Shown: positions 43,555-51,520, counted from the stretch's first letter. The stretch is DNA of 64,000 nucleotides from Streptomyces sp. CA-278952 (GCF_028747205.1 NZ_CP112880.1:5642001-5706000), one strand, 5' to 3'. Notes: generated from the letters alone by a model not told the origin. Made by a program: numbers and translations.

Positions 43555-44346
43555 GTGCCTGACATAACCCTGACCACACTGGTGCTCCTCTGCCTCGCCG
43601 CGGCCGCCGCGGGGTGGATCGACGCGGTGGTGGGCGGCGGCGGACTGCTGCTCCTGCCCGCGCTGCTGCTCGGCCTGCCCAACGTCCCGGCGGCCCAGGT
43701 GCTCGGCACCAACAAGGCCGTCGCGATCGTGGGCACCTCGGGCGCGGCTGTCACCTTCCTGCGCAAAGCCCCGGTAAGGGTGGGGCTGGCGGTGCGGGTC
43801 GGGCTGATGGCGCTCGCCGGGTCGATGACCGGGGCGTTCTTCGCCGCCGGGATCAGCAGCGAGGTGCTCCGCCCGGTGATCATGGTCGTGCTGCTGGGGG
43901 TCGCGGCCTTCGTGCTGCTGCGCCCTTCCTTCGGCACTGCGGCGGCGGGCGACGGCACCGACCGGCCGGTCGCCCGGGCCCGGGTCGTCACGGCGATCGT
44001 GCTGGTCGGCGGCGGTATCGGCTTCTACGACGGGCTGTTCGGGCCGGGCACCGGCACCTTCCTGGTGCTGGCCCTGAGCGCCGTGCTCCACCTGGACCTG
44101 GTGACCGCGTCGGCCACCGCGAAGATCGTCAACGTGTGCACCAACGCGGGGGCGCTGGCGATGTTCGCGTACCAGGGCACCGTGCTGTGGCAGCTCGCGG
44201 CCGTGATGGCGGTCTTCAACCTGGCGGGCGGGATGATCGGGGCCCGGATGGCGCTGAGCCGGGGCAGCGGCTTCGTCCGCGTGGTGCTGCTGACCGTGGT
44301 GTTCTCGCTGGTCGCCAAGTTGGGCTTCGACCAGTGGAACGCGTGA
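43555..44346 (+). CDS. TSUP-family (TauE/SafE) membrane transporter
   Basis: 263 residues, about eight membrane helices. Family repeats: AAAAAGWIDAVVGGGGLLLLPALL with LGTNKAVAIVGTS in the first half, and GGGIGFYDGLFGPGTGTFLV with ASATAKIVNVCTNAGAL in the second. Members export small anions such as sulfite or sulfoacetate. Divergent from nirB with 174 bp between. Confidence 0.88.
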   Translation: MPDITLTTLVLLCLAAAAAGWIDAVVGGGGLLLLPALLLGLPNVPAAQVLGTNKAVAIVGTSGAAVTFLRKAPVRVGLAVRVGLMALAGSMTGAFFAAGISSEVLRPVIMVVLLGVAAFVLLRPSFGTAAAGDGTDRPVARARVVTAIVLVGGGIGFYDGLFGPGTGTFLVLALSAVLHLDLVTASATAKIVNVCTNAGALAMFAYQGTVLWQLAAVMAVFNLAGGMIGARMALSRGSGFVRVVLLTVVFSLVAKLGFDQWNA

Positions 44347-44365
44347 CGGCCGCAGGACCTCGTAC

Positions 44366-44998
44366 TCAGCGCACCTCGGTGAGGTGCGCGTACGCCACCA
44401 CATTGCCCTGGTAGCCGGTCTCCTTCGAGAAGCCGCCGCCGCAGGTGATCAGCCGGAGCGACGCGTGCGGCGAGTCGCCGTAGACGCGCTGGTCGGGGAA
44501 GTCGTCGTTGTCGTAGACCTCGATGGCGTCGATCGAGAAGACGGCCGTGCGCCCGTCCTTGCGGACCACCTCGACCCCGGTCCCCTTGGTCAGGGCCCCC
44601 AGGGCGTAGAAGACGGACGGGCCGTCCGCGTTGTCCACGTGCCCCGCGACGATCGCGGTGCCCCGCGCGCCGGGCGGGACGCCGCCCTCGTACCAGCCCG
44701 CGAGGTTGCGGTCCTCGTCCGGCGGTACGTCGAGGCTGCCGTCGGCGGCCAGCCCCAGCCGCGTCATCGGCGCGTCCACCTCGATGCTCGGGATGCGGAT
44801 GCGGACCGGCTCGGAGGGGTTCATCGGTTCGGCGACCGGGGAGCCGGGCTGGAGCTGGGGCCCGGCGGCGAAGGCCTGGGCGCTGGAGGGCTGAGGCGGG
44901 ATCAGCTGGCCGCCGGGGCCGTTCTGGACGAGCCAGATGCCGCACAGCACGGCGATGCCCACCAGCCAGCCCTTGGCCTTCTGCGCGCTCGGTGACAC
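44366..44998 (-). CDS. Class F sortase
   Basis: 210 residues, GTG start, one N-terminal membrane helix (GWLVGIAVLCGIWLVQ), a Pro-rich linker and the sortase barrel: RIRIPSIEVDAPMTRLGL, catalytic His in GTAIVAGHVDN, catalytic Cys in LRLITCGGGF. Class F sortases are common in actinobacteria and less understood than SrtA. It lies 82 bp downstream of a secreted protein with a C-terminal membrane anchor, its likely substrate. Confidence 0.88.
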   Translation of the reverse strand: MSPSAQKAKGWLVGIAVLCGIWLVQNGPGGQLIPPQPSSAQAFAAGPQLQPGSPVAEPMNPSEPVRIRIPSIEVDAPMTRLGLAADGSLDVPPDEDRNLAGWYEGGVPPGARGTAIVAGHVDNADGPSVFYALGALTKGTGVEVVRKDGRTAVFSIDAIEVYDNDDFPDQRVYGDSPHASLRLITCGGGFSKETGYQGNVVAYAHLTEVR

Positions 44999-45026
44999 GG
45001 CGTCGTCCTCGGTCGGTGGTCCGGGG

Positions 45027-45060
45027 CGGACGGGGCGCGCTCGGGGACGCGCCCCGTCCG
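45027..45060 (-). terminator. Hairpin between the secreted protein gene and the sortase gene
   Basis: 13-bp stem CGGACGGGGCGCG (45027-45039) with 45048-45060, loop 8. It may reduce read-through from the first gene into the sortase gene. Confidence 0.6.
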
Positions 45061-45080
45061 GTCAGGGGGGAAGCGGCGGT

Positions 45081-45626
45081 TCAGCTTCCTTCGGCGCCCT
45101 CGGTGCGGCGGCGCAGCAGCCACAGTCCGCCGACGGCGGCCAGGCCGATCACGCCGACGCCGAGGGCGACCTGCGTGGAGTTCGGTTCGACGCTGCCGCC
45201 GACCCCGGTCCGCACATGGCCGGACGGGCGGTCGTGGATGGGCTTCTCGTGCTTGCCGCCGCCGATCACTTCCAGATCACCGACCGCGTCCTTGCCGTTG
45301 TCGCAGGAGACGATGATCTCGTAGGTGCCCGGCCGGGTGTCGTGCGGCACGGTGAACTTGCCGACCACGACCTCCTTGTGGGTGCCGGGGCGCATCTCGA
45401 AGTCCCCGGCGTCCAGGGAGTTCGCATCGCCGATGCCCGAGCCCTTCTTCCCGCAGGCGGTGGTGTTCACGGTGACGGTGGCACCGGGTGCCGCGGTCGA
45501 CGGGGTGATCTCCAGACGGCCGAAGTCGCCCGCGTACGCGGACGGAGCGGCGGCGGTGAGACCGAACGCGATGACGGTGAACGCGGCACCGACGGTGCCG
45601 GTCACAAGGCGGGCAGGACTGCGCAT
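45081..45626 (-). CDS. Secreted, C-terminally anchored surface protein, probable sortase partner
   Basis: 181 residues, ATG with GGAGG 7 bases upstream. Signal peptide (SPARLVTGTVGAAFTVIAFG ... APSAYA), an Ig-like beta domain (LEITPSTAAPGATVTVNTTA, PGTYEIIVSCDNGKDAVGDL) with one Cys pair, a linker, then a sorting-signal-like tail: hydrophobic VALGVGVIGLAAVGGLWLL and RRRTEGAEGS. There is no LPxTG; the residues before the helix are GGSVEPNSTQ. Context with the class F sortase suggests cell-wall attachment. Confidence 0.75.
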   Translation of the reverse strand: MRSPARLVTGTVGAAFTVIAFGLTAAAPSAYAGDFGRLEITPSTAAPGATVTVNTTACGKKGSGIGDANSLDAGDFEMRPGTHKEVVVGKFTVPHDTRPGTYEIIVSCDNGKDAVGDLEVIGGGKHEKPIHDRPSGHVRTGVGGSVEPNSTQVALGVGVIGLAAVGGLWLLRRRTEGAEGS

Positions 45627-45844
45627 GGGGGATCCTCCGGGCAGACGGCGCGAGCGGGTGTGTCCTGTCCCCGAGCCAACGGGCGCCGGGCCCGCCACGC
45701 CTTCTGACGCGAGGTCAGCTTTCACCCGTACGGACCGGCGCGGCACCCTTGCCGGAGTGGATCACCGCAGGTCGCGGCGGTGCGGCTGGGCCGTTCGGTC
45801 CGTGCTGCCGGTCCGGGTGCCGATCGGGTGAGGCGCGCAGGTGA

Positions 45845-45862
45845 ATGTGACGTAGCTCACAT
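45845..45862. promoter_or_regulatory. CRP/FNR-type palindrome ATGTGA-N6-TCACAT
   Basis: ATGTGACGTAGCTCACAT is a perfect 6-6-6 palindrome matching the classical TGTGA-N6-TCACA site. It lies about 220 bases upstream of the surface protein/sortase genes, the only genes it could serve locally. Confidence 0.5.
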
Positions 45863-45933
45863 GTATGGCCTGGTCGGCCCCGGGCACACGCATGACACCC
45901 CCCACGGGACGGATCCCCCGCCCCCACGGCACC

Positions 45934-45974
45934 CGCCCCCTCCGGTCCATCCCCCCCTTGGACCGGAGGGGGCG
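45934..45974 (-). terminator. Terminator of the DUF5990 gene
   Basis: 16-bp perfect stem (45934-45949 with 45959-45974), 9-base loop, about 85 bases beyond the stop of the minus-strand gene. Confidence 0.75.
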
Positions 45975-46059
45975 GTGTCGGATCCGCATCCGGGCGCTCC
46001 CGCTTCCGGCCCGGTGCCCGGTACTGGCCGCTCCCGGTGCCCGGGCCGCTTCCGACCCC

Positions 46060-46521
46060 TCAGGCCCCGCCCGTGGCGCTCCAGACGATCTGGGGCGGGC
46101 GCACCCGGGCGCACAGCGGCTGCCCCTTGGCGTCGGTCAGTCCGAGCCGCCCGGTGAGGTGCCCGGAGCGCGCGGCGGCTTCGAGGACGTCCGGGTCGAT
46201 GTCGTCGAACATCAGCTTGGCGCGCCGGAACATGGTGAAGACCCCGGCGTCGTCCACCGTGCCCCACGACAGATAGACGAACCGCCCGCCCAGCCGGTTC
46301 TGGACGTACGGCCCCGACACCTCGATCCCGTCCGCCGTCGCGGTGGCCGTGCAGTCGAGCACCCACGAGGCGGAGGGGGCGTCCCCGGGGTGCGGGTCGA
46401 GCAATTCGTCCGGCCGGTCCTTGCGCTGGACGCCGACGTGGATGTTCGCGTACCCGGGGAAGTCGCTGTCCGGTCCGCAGTCGCGGCCGGGGAGGGGCGA
46501 TGCCTCGATATGGATCTGCAT
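46060..46521 (-). CDS. DUF5990-family protein
   Basis: 153 residues from the internal ATG at 46521 (MQIHIEASPLPGRDCGPDSD), which fits the family start better than 46539; neither has a clear ribosome site. Beta-rich, with NIHVGVQRKDRPDELLDPHP, ASWVLDCTATATADGIEVSG and GRFVYLSWGTVDDAGVFTMF. Function unknown. Confidence 0.7.
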   Translation of the reverse strand: MQIHIEASPLPGRDCGPDSDFPGYANIHVGVQRKDRPDELLDPHPGDAPSASWVLDCTATATADGIEVSGPYVQNRLGGRFVYLSWGTVDDAGVFTMFRRAKLMFDDIDPDVLEAAARSGHLTGRLGLTDAKGQPLCARVRPPQIVWSATGGA

Positions 46522-46644
46522 GCACCCATGGTCCGGCACGGCCGGGGCGGGCGACCCCGCCCTCCCGCGCGGGGACGCCCTCCCGCGCGGGAGCCTTCTC
46601 GACCTCTCGCGCGGCGCGTCGCCCCGTCCTCCCGCGCGGGTGTC

Positions 46645-47457
46645 TCACACGACGTCCTCCGGAGTGCCGTCGTACACCGCGCCCAACTCCCTCATCAGCT
46701 CCTCGTCGACCGCGAACGCGGTGTCGTCGATCCGCCGCACCGGTGCGATGCCCTGCGAGTTGCAGACGAAGGCGGCCGGATAGCGGCCCACTCCGCCCGG
46801 GCCCTCCAGCGTCACCGGGCGGCGCGCCGACGGCCGTCCGGCCCGCTCGAGTCCCTGCTCCAGCAGAGTCATCGTGATGCCTGTGAGGGCCGGGGCGTCG
46901 GGCCACACCACCGCACTCCCGTCCCAGAAGCCGATGTTGGTGATCGCCCCCTCGGTCACCACTCCACCCGGCGTGGTCAGCAGCGCTTCGTCGAACCCCG
47001 CCCGCCCCGCCAGGATCCCGTAGTACGTCTGCCCGAACTCGCCCGGCCGCTTGATGTGCGGGGCCGTGCGCGCGTACGGCACCGACATCAGGCTCCGGGC
47101 CCCGCCCGGCCGTGCGGCGGGCTCCCGGACCGTCACCATCAGGGTCGTGTGCGTCGCGCCGGGCGGCAGATAGCCGTTCACCCGCACCGAGGCGTCCCGC
47201 AGCCCCGCCCCGTCCAGGGCGTGCCGGATCAGCTCCCGCACCCGGTCGCCGTCCACCGGCAGGTCGAACAGCTCCCGGTTCGCGGCGTCCAGCCGGGCGA
47301 GATGCAGTCCGAGGCCCCGCACCCTGCCGTTCCGCACCTGCATGGCGGTGAAGTGGCCGTAGCCGTACAGCGCGGGGATCCGCAGGTCCTCCTCGGCGGC
47401 CGGGCGGCCGTCGAACTCGATGTGGGGCAGAGGCGTGTCCGGCCGGTGCGTCGTCAT
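46645..47457 (-). CDS. Aminotransferase class IV / aminodeoxychorismate-lyase-like protein
   Basis: 270 residues. Fold-type IV PLP enzyme pattern: GYGHFTAMQVRNGRVRGLGL, HLARLDAANRELFDLP, GFDEALLTTPGGVVTEGAIT-NIGFWDG and GITMTLLEQGLERAG. The usual PLP Lys position is hard to place (only K in HIKRPGEFGQTYYGIL), so catalysis is not certain. TACGGT 6 bases before the ATG (47464-47469, minus strand) implies leaderless mRNA. Confidence 0.8.
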   Translation of the reverse strand: MTTHRPDTPLPHIEFDGRPAAEEDLRIPALYGYGHFTAMQVRNGRVRGLGLHLARLDAANRELFDLPVDGDRVRELIRHALDGAGLRDASVRVNGYLPPGATHTTLMVTVREPAARPGGARSLMSVPYARTAPHIKRPGEFGQTYYGILAGRAGFDEALLTTPGGVVTEGAITNIGFWDGSAVVWPDAPALTGITMTLLEQGLERAGRPSARRPVTLEGPGGVGRYPAAFVCNSQGIAPVRRIDDTAFAVDEELMRELGAVYDGTPEDVV

Positions 47458-47463
47458 GCGGCC

Positions 47464-47469
47464 ACCGTA
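47464..47469 (-). promoter_or_regulatory. -10-like element of the leaderless aminotransferase gene
   Basis: TACGGT on the minus strand, followed by GGCCGC and the ATG at 47457. Confidence 0.45.
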
Positions 47470-47515
47470 GGCGGGCCGTCCGGACCCGGATCGGCCAGGC
47501 TCCGGACGGGCGCGC

Positions 47516-47537
47516 TTGACCTCAACCATGGTTGAGG
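47516..47537 (+). promoter_or_regulatory. SoxR box overlapping a TTGACC -35 element
   Basis: CCTCAACCATGGTTGAGG (47520-47537) is a perfect 18-bp palindrome of the SoxR-box type (CCTCAA-N6-TTGAGG). It begins within TTGACC (47516-47521), as in MerR-family promoters where the regulator sits in the long spacer. It controls the FMN reductase gene; the S. coelicolor counterpart, as I recall SCO2478, is a SoxR target. Confidence 0.8.
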
Positions 47538-47553
47538 GAGAAAGCTCGACGCC

Positions 47554-48246
47554 ATGGACATCGCAGCCGTATCCACGTCATCCACCTCACCCACGTCATC
47601 CACGTCATCCACCTCACCCACGTCATCCACGTCATCCACGTCGCCCACCGGGCCCGCCGCCGCCGTGCCCGCCCCCCTCAAGGTGGCCGTCATCCTCGGC
47701 AGCAACCGCGACGGCCGCTTCGGACCCGTCGTCGCCGACTGGTTCCTGGCCCGCGCCGCGAGCCACCCCGGCATCGAGACCGACCTGGTCGACGTCGCCG
47801 AGGCCGACCTCCCCACCGCGATCACCTTCCGCCCCGGGCCCGAGGAGGCGGCGCGGCTCGGCGCGGTCTCCGCCCGGCTCGCGGCGGCCGACGCCTTCGT
47901 CGTCCTCACCCCCGAGTACAACCACTCGTTCCCCGCACCGCTGAAAACGCTCATCGACTGGCACAGTGCGGAATGGCAGGCCAAACCCGTCGCCTTCGTC
48001 AGCTACGGCGGCATCTCCGGCGGGCTGCGGGCCGTCGAACAGCTCCGGCAGGTCTTCGCCGAACTGCACACCGTCACCGTCCGCGACACCGTGTCCTTCC
48101 ACAACGCCGGCGCCCTCTTCGACGACCGAGGACGCCATCTGGACCCGGAGCCCGCCGACGCGGCGGCCAAGACCCTGCTGGACCAGCTGGTGTGGTGGGG
48201 TACCGCCCTGCGCGACGCCCGGAATCTCCGTCCGTACGGCGCCTGA
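47554..48246 (+). CDS. NADPH-dependent FMN reductase-like flavoprotein (probable SoxR target)
   Basis: 230 residues. After a 38-residue low-complexity Ser/Thr/Pro leader (STSSTSPTSSTSSTSPT...) comes the flavodoxin-like domain: VAVILGSNRDGRFGPVVADW, FVVLTPEYNHSFPAPLKTLI, VAFVSYGGISGGLRAVEQLR. The leader is encoded by nine 9-bp repeats (47571-47651) and is not needed for the fold; translation may begin at 47554 (GGGAG 13 bases upstream) or later. Redox-responsive expression is inferred from the SoxR box. Confidence 0.87.
   Translation: MDIAAVSTSSTSPTSSTSSTSPTSSTSSTSPTGPAAAVPAPLKVAVILGSNRDGRFGPVVADWFLARAASHPGIETDLVDVAEADLPTAITFRPGPEEAARLGAVSARLAAADAFVVLTPEYNHSFPAPLKTLIDWHSAEWQAKPVAFVSYGGISGGLRAVEQLRQVFAELHTVTVRDTVSFHNAGALFDDRGRHLDPEPADAAAKTLLDQLVWWGTALRDARNLRPYGA
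47571..47651 (+). repeat. Nine 9-bp repeats encoding a Ser/Thr/Pro leader
   Basis: Units ATCCACGTC, ATCCACCTC and ACCCACGTC in a partly regular 27-bp pattern at the 5' end of the FMN reductase gene. Confidence 0.8.
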
Positions 48247-48317
48247 CCCGCTGTGGGCCGACAATCGCATCGAAGGCCCACGGGCAAAGAGCCCGCCGTA
48301 CTCCGAGGAGACCGACG

Positions 48318-48659
48318 ATGACAGCGCCGCCGGCATGGCTGACCGTACTGACCACGACCGACAGCGAGGACAAGGCCGACGCCCTGGCCCGGTCGGCGGT
48401 GGAGGCCAGGCTGGCGGCCTGCGCGCAGATCTCCGCCCCCGTCACCTCCGTCTACCGGTGGCAGAACGCCATCGAGACGACCGAGGAGTGGCAGGTGCTC
48501 TTCAAGACGACGGCGGAACGCTACGACGAACTGGAGGAACACCTCCAGCGGGAGCACGACTACGAGACGCCGGAGATCATCGCCCTGCCGGTGATCCGGG
48601 GCAGTGCCGGCTACCTCGGCTGGGTGACGGCGGAGACGGCGCCCCCGGCAGCCCTGTGA
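48318..48659 (+). CDS. cutA: Divalent-cation tolerance protein CutA
   Basis: 113 residues, GAGGAG 7 bases before the ATG. Trimeric PII-like fold with the family pattern LTTTDSEDKADALARSAVEA, LAACAQISAPVTSVYRWQNA, EEWQVLFKTT and HDYETPEIIALPVIRGSAGY. The role in metal tolerance is known in E. coli; molecular activity is unclear. Confidence 0.93.
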   Translation: MTAPPAWLTVLTTTDSEDKADALARSAVEARLAACAQISAPVTSVYRWQNAIETTEEWQVLFKTTAERYDELEEHLQREHDYETPEIIALPVIRGSAGYLGWVTAETAPPAAL

Positions 48660-48667
48660 CGGCGGCC

Positions 48668-49195
48668 ATGACCACGACCGCCCCCGGCGGCCCCGTCGCC
48701 GCCGAACTGCCCTTCTTCGTATACGGGACGCTGCTGCCGGGCGAACCCAACCACGACCTGTTCCTCCGGGGCCGTACGGCGGGGGAGCGGCCGGCCGTGC
48801 TGCCCCGGGCCCTCCTCTACGAAGGCCCCGGCTACCCGTACGCGATCGAGGGCCACGGCCGCGTCCACGGCACCCTGCTCGTCGCCGCGCCCGGGGTGTA
48901 CGGGGAACTGCTCGGGCTGCTGGACCACCTGGAGGAGTTCCTCGGCCCCGGCCACCCGCGCAACCTGTACGAACGCGTCGTCCGCGAGGTCGAGCTGCCG
49001 GCGCGGGCGGCGGAGGCCGGGGAGCTCGGGGAGCTCGGGGAGCTCGGGGAGCTCGGGGAGCCCGGGGCGTCCGGGGGATCCGTGCAGGCCTGGGTCTACC
49101 TAGCCGCGACCGCCGTCACCCGCTCGCTGCGGACCGGCGGCGTCCTCATCCCCGAGGGACGGTGGACCACCGGACGCGCGGGGGGCGGCTCCTAG
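48668..49195 (+). CDS. Gamma-glutamylcyclotransferase-like protein
   Basis: 175 residues. The BtrG/YtfP fold: FFVYGTLLPGEPNHDLFLRG at the N-terminus, YPYAIEGHGRVHGTLL and LLGLLDHLEEFL. A loop holds a Gly-Glu-Leu repeat (GELGELGELGELGEPG) from a 9-bp DNA repeat, probably a tolerated expansion. It starts 8 bases after cutA; a GTG at 48656 overlapping the cutA stop is an alternative start. Neither has a strong ribosome site. Confidence 0.8.
   Translation: MTTTAPGGPVAAELPFFVYGTLLPGEPNHDLFLRGRTAGERPAVLPRALLYEGPGYPYAIEGHGRVHGTLLVAAPGVYGELLGLLDHLEEFLGPGHPRNLYERVVREVELPARAAEAGELGELGELGELGEPGASGGSVQAWVYLAATAVTRSLRTGGVLIPEGRWTTGRAGGGS
49022..49066 (+). repeat. Five 9-bp repeats (GAGCTCGGG) inside the cyclotransferase gene
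   Basis: Four exact copies and one variant (GAGCCCGGG) keep the frame and encode Gly-Glu-Leu units. Confidence 0.9.
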
Positions 49196-49230
49196 GTGTC
49201 ACGCCCTGGGGGGCGCGGCCGGCGGGCTCC

Positions 49231-49260
49231 GTCCAAGCCCGTCCGGCGATTGAGGACGGA
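49231..49260. repeat. Candidate dispersed Streptomyces intergenic repeat
   Basis: The stretch around AAGCCCGTCCGGCGATTGAG, flanked by CCGTCC and GGACGG, lies in a 160-bp gap. From memory, this motif recurs between genes in many Streptomyces genomes; only one copy lies in this window. Confidence 0.5.
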
Positions 49261-49355
49261 ACCCTGGCGGTGGGGAGCGGCGACCTCTTCTGCGGCGGGG
49301 AGTGGTGGTGCCGGGTTCGTCCCGAGCGAGGGTTCCCTGCTTCGGGCGGGCCCGT

Positions 49356-50339
49356 TCAGCGCGCCCCCGCGGCCAGCGCTTCCGCCACGCCCTGCTCCTC
49401 CGGCCCCAGGAAACGCGGGTCGGGCCGGAGCAGGGCGTCCAGCGCGGCCTTGCCCGAGGCCGCCAGCTCCCGGGCGCCGCCGTAGTACCAGGTGGCGTCC
49501 CGTGGCTCGTCGACCCCGACGCCGTACGCGTCGATCCCGGCCGACCGGCACAGGGTGACCGCCCGGTGGATGTGGAAGTCCTGGCTCACCAGCACCGCCC
49601 GGTCGACCCCGAAGATCTTCTTGGCCCGGACGCAGGAGTCCCAGGAATCGAACCCGGCGTAGTCGCTCACGATCCGCTCGTCCGGCACCCCGCGCCCGGT
49701 GAGATACGTACGCATCGCGTCCGGCTCGTCGTACTCCACGCGGCTGTTGTCCCCGGTGACCAGGACGACCTTCACCTTCCCCGTGCGGTACAGCTCGGCC
49801 GCCGCGTCCAGCCGGTGCGCGAGGTACGGGGTCGGGCGGCCCTTCCAGAGCCCGGCGCCGAACACCACGGCGACCTCCCGCGCCGGAGCCTCGGCCGTCG
49901 TGCCCACCCGGTCGCCGGCCTCCAGCCGCATCCAGGTCGCGGGCACCAGGGCCAGCACACAGGCGGCCACCAGCCCCTGCACCAGCCGCCGTTGCACCCG
50001 CCGGGTGCGGGGCAGCCGCAGAGCGAACCGCTCCGGCACCCGCAGAGCGAACCCCTTCGGCCCCCGCAGAGCCAACCGCTCCGGCACCCGCAGAGCGAAC
50101 CCCTTCGGCCCCCGCAGAGCCAACCGCTCCGGCACCCGCACAGCGAACCCCTTCGGCCCCCGCAGAGCGAACCGCTTCCGCAGCCGCGAGGCGAACCCCT
50201 CCGGCACCAGCCGCCCGGCGGGCCGCGCCGACAACCGCCGGGCGGGCCGCGCCGACAGCCGGAGCCCCTGCGGCCACCGCCCGCGCCCCGTCCGTCTCTC
50301 GCCCGCCGCCCCGCTCCCGCCGTTCTTCTTTCCGCGCAC
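49356..50339 (-). CDS. SanA/YdcF-family membrane protein with a repeat-built basic N-terminus
   Basis: 327 residues from GTG 50339 (AGGGGG upstream). Residues 1-110 are Arg-rich and cytoplasmic, including eight copies of an 8-residue unit (LRGPKGFA/LRVPERLA). One membrane helix follows (LVQGLVAACVLALVPATWMR), then the DUF218 domain: VAVVFGAGLWKGRPTPYLAH, VVLVTGDNSRVEYDEPDAMR, AVLVSQDFHIHRAVTLCR. Relatives act at the cell envelope; the substrate is unknown. Confidence 0.82.
   Translation of the reverse strand: MRGKKNGGSGAAGERRTGRGRWPQGLRLSARPARRLSARPAGRLVPEGFASRLRKRFALRGPKGFAVRVPERLALRGPKGFALRVPERLALRGPKGFALRVPERFALRLPRTRRVQRRLVQGLVAACVLALVPATWMRLEAGDRVGTTAEAPAREVAVVFGAGLWKGRPTPYLAHRLDAAAELYRTGKVKVVLVTGDNSRVEYDEPDAMRTYLTGRGVPDERIVSDYAGFDSWDSCVRAKKIFGVDRAVLVSQDFHIHRAVTLCRSAGIDAYGVGVDEPRDATWYYGGARELAASGKAALDALLRPDPRFLGPEEQGVAEALAAGAR
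50017..50208 (-). repeat. Eight 24-bp tandem repeats in the YdcF-like gene
   Basis: Units start every 24 bases from 50017 (CGCAGAGCGAACCGCTCCGG type alternating with CGCAGAGCGAACCCCTTCGG), giving a 48-bp higher-order period. All are in frame with the gene. Confidence 0.92.
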
Positions 50340-50578
50340 CAGAACCCCCTGTCGTTCCTCTGCCCCTCGCGCCGTCCGCGCCACCTGCCCCCACCTCACC
50401 TGACGACCGGGATGCCGCAAAGGTTCGCCGGCCGCCCCGGTTTGTGGCGCCCGACACCGGCGGGGGAGAGGGCCGCGCCGGCGTACGCACACCGCCCCCA
50501 CCCCCGCCGTGAGGTGGCGGAAAACGCCTGTGACCCTCGCGCAACGACCCGGCAACCTCCGCCCGGCACCATCGGTCC

Positions 50579-51520
50579 ATGACGGAGCAGCTCCCCGAAC
50601 AGCCCCACCGGTCGCCCCCGATGACCGACGGCACCGCCCACCACCTCCCCGCACGCGTCACCGACCGGCTCGGCGCCCAGCTCAGCCCCGTCCCCCGGAA
50701 CGGAACCCGCAGCCCCACGCACCGCACCCGGCAGCCCGACCGCCCCGCGGAGGAGCGGCGCGGAGCCTCCGCCCCGTCCCTGGTCGCCGTGGCGCACGGC
50801 AGCCGCGACCCGGAGGCCCTGCGCACCGTGCTGGCCCTCCTGGACCGGGTGCGCGACCTGCGCCCCGGCCTCGACGTCCGGCTCGGCCACATCGAGCTGA
50901 ACCGGCCCCTGCTCCGGGACACCCTGGACGGCCTGCGCAACGCCGACGCCGTCCTCGTACCGCTGCTTCTGGGGCGCGGCCACCACGTCAAGCACGACCT
51001 GCCCGCCGGGGCGGCCGCCGCCCCGGCCGTACGCACCCGGATCGCCGCGCCCCTGGGCCCCCACCCCCTGCTCGTCGAGGCGCTGTACGGGCGGCTCGTC
51101 GAGGCCGGCTGGGACCCCGCCGACGAGGGCGGCCGCCACGCCGCCGTGGTCCTCGCCGCCGCGGGATCCCGCGATCCCGACTCCGCCCGGGACACCCGGC
51201 ACACCGCCCGCGCGCTCGCGATGCGCCTCGGCGTGCCCGTCGTCCCGGCGTACGCCTCCGCCGCCACCCCCACCGTCCCGGCCGCCCTGCGCGCCCTGGC
51301 CGCCCGGGGCCGCCACCGAACCTTCGTCGCCTCCTACTTCACCGCCCCCGGCCGCTTCGCGAGCGCCTGCGCCGACGCCGTACCGCACCGGGCGGCCGCC
51401 CCGCTCGGCGCCCACCCGGCGCTGGCCCGCCTCGTACTGCACCGCTACGACCAGGCACGGTCCGCCTCGGATGCCGCCCTCGCCCCGGCCGACGCGGTGA
51501 GCCTGCTCGCTTCCGCCTGA
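50579..51520 (+). CDS. Sirohydrochlorin chelatase (CbiX/SirB-like)
   Basis: 313 residues. After a 65-residue unstructured leader come two CbiX-like halves: [20 protein letters not shown] with [15 protein letters not shown] (metal-binding His) and the diverged [20 protein letters not shown]. The family inserts Fe or Co into sirohydrochlorin, giving siroheme or the cobalamin precursor. Siroheme is the NirB cofactor; nirBD lies 7 kb away. Divergent from the YdcF-like gene. Confidence 0.82.
   Translation: MTEQLPEQPHRSPPMTDGTAHHLPARVTDRLGAQLSPVPRNGTRSPTHRTRQPDRPAEERRGASAPSLVAVAHGSRDPEALRTVLALLDRVRDLRPGLDVRLGHIELNRPLLRDTLDGLRNADAVLVPLLLGRGHHVKHDLPAGAAAAPAVRTRIAAPLGPHPLLVEALYGRLVEAGWDPADEGGRHAAVVLAAAGSRDPDSARDTRHTARALAMRLGVPVVPAYASAATPTVPAALRALAARGRHRTFVASYFTAPGRFASACADAVPHRAAAPLGAHPALARLVLHRYDQARSASDAALAPADAVSLLASA

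Larger units (their letters stand above)
45627..46059. other. 433-bp gap with a CRP-type palindrome and a terminator
   Basis: Contains the TGTGA-N6-TCACA site (45845-45862) and a 16-bp terminator stem (45934-45974) for the DUF5990 gene. No ORF with gene character. Confidence 0.6.
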
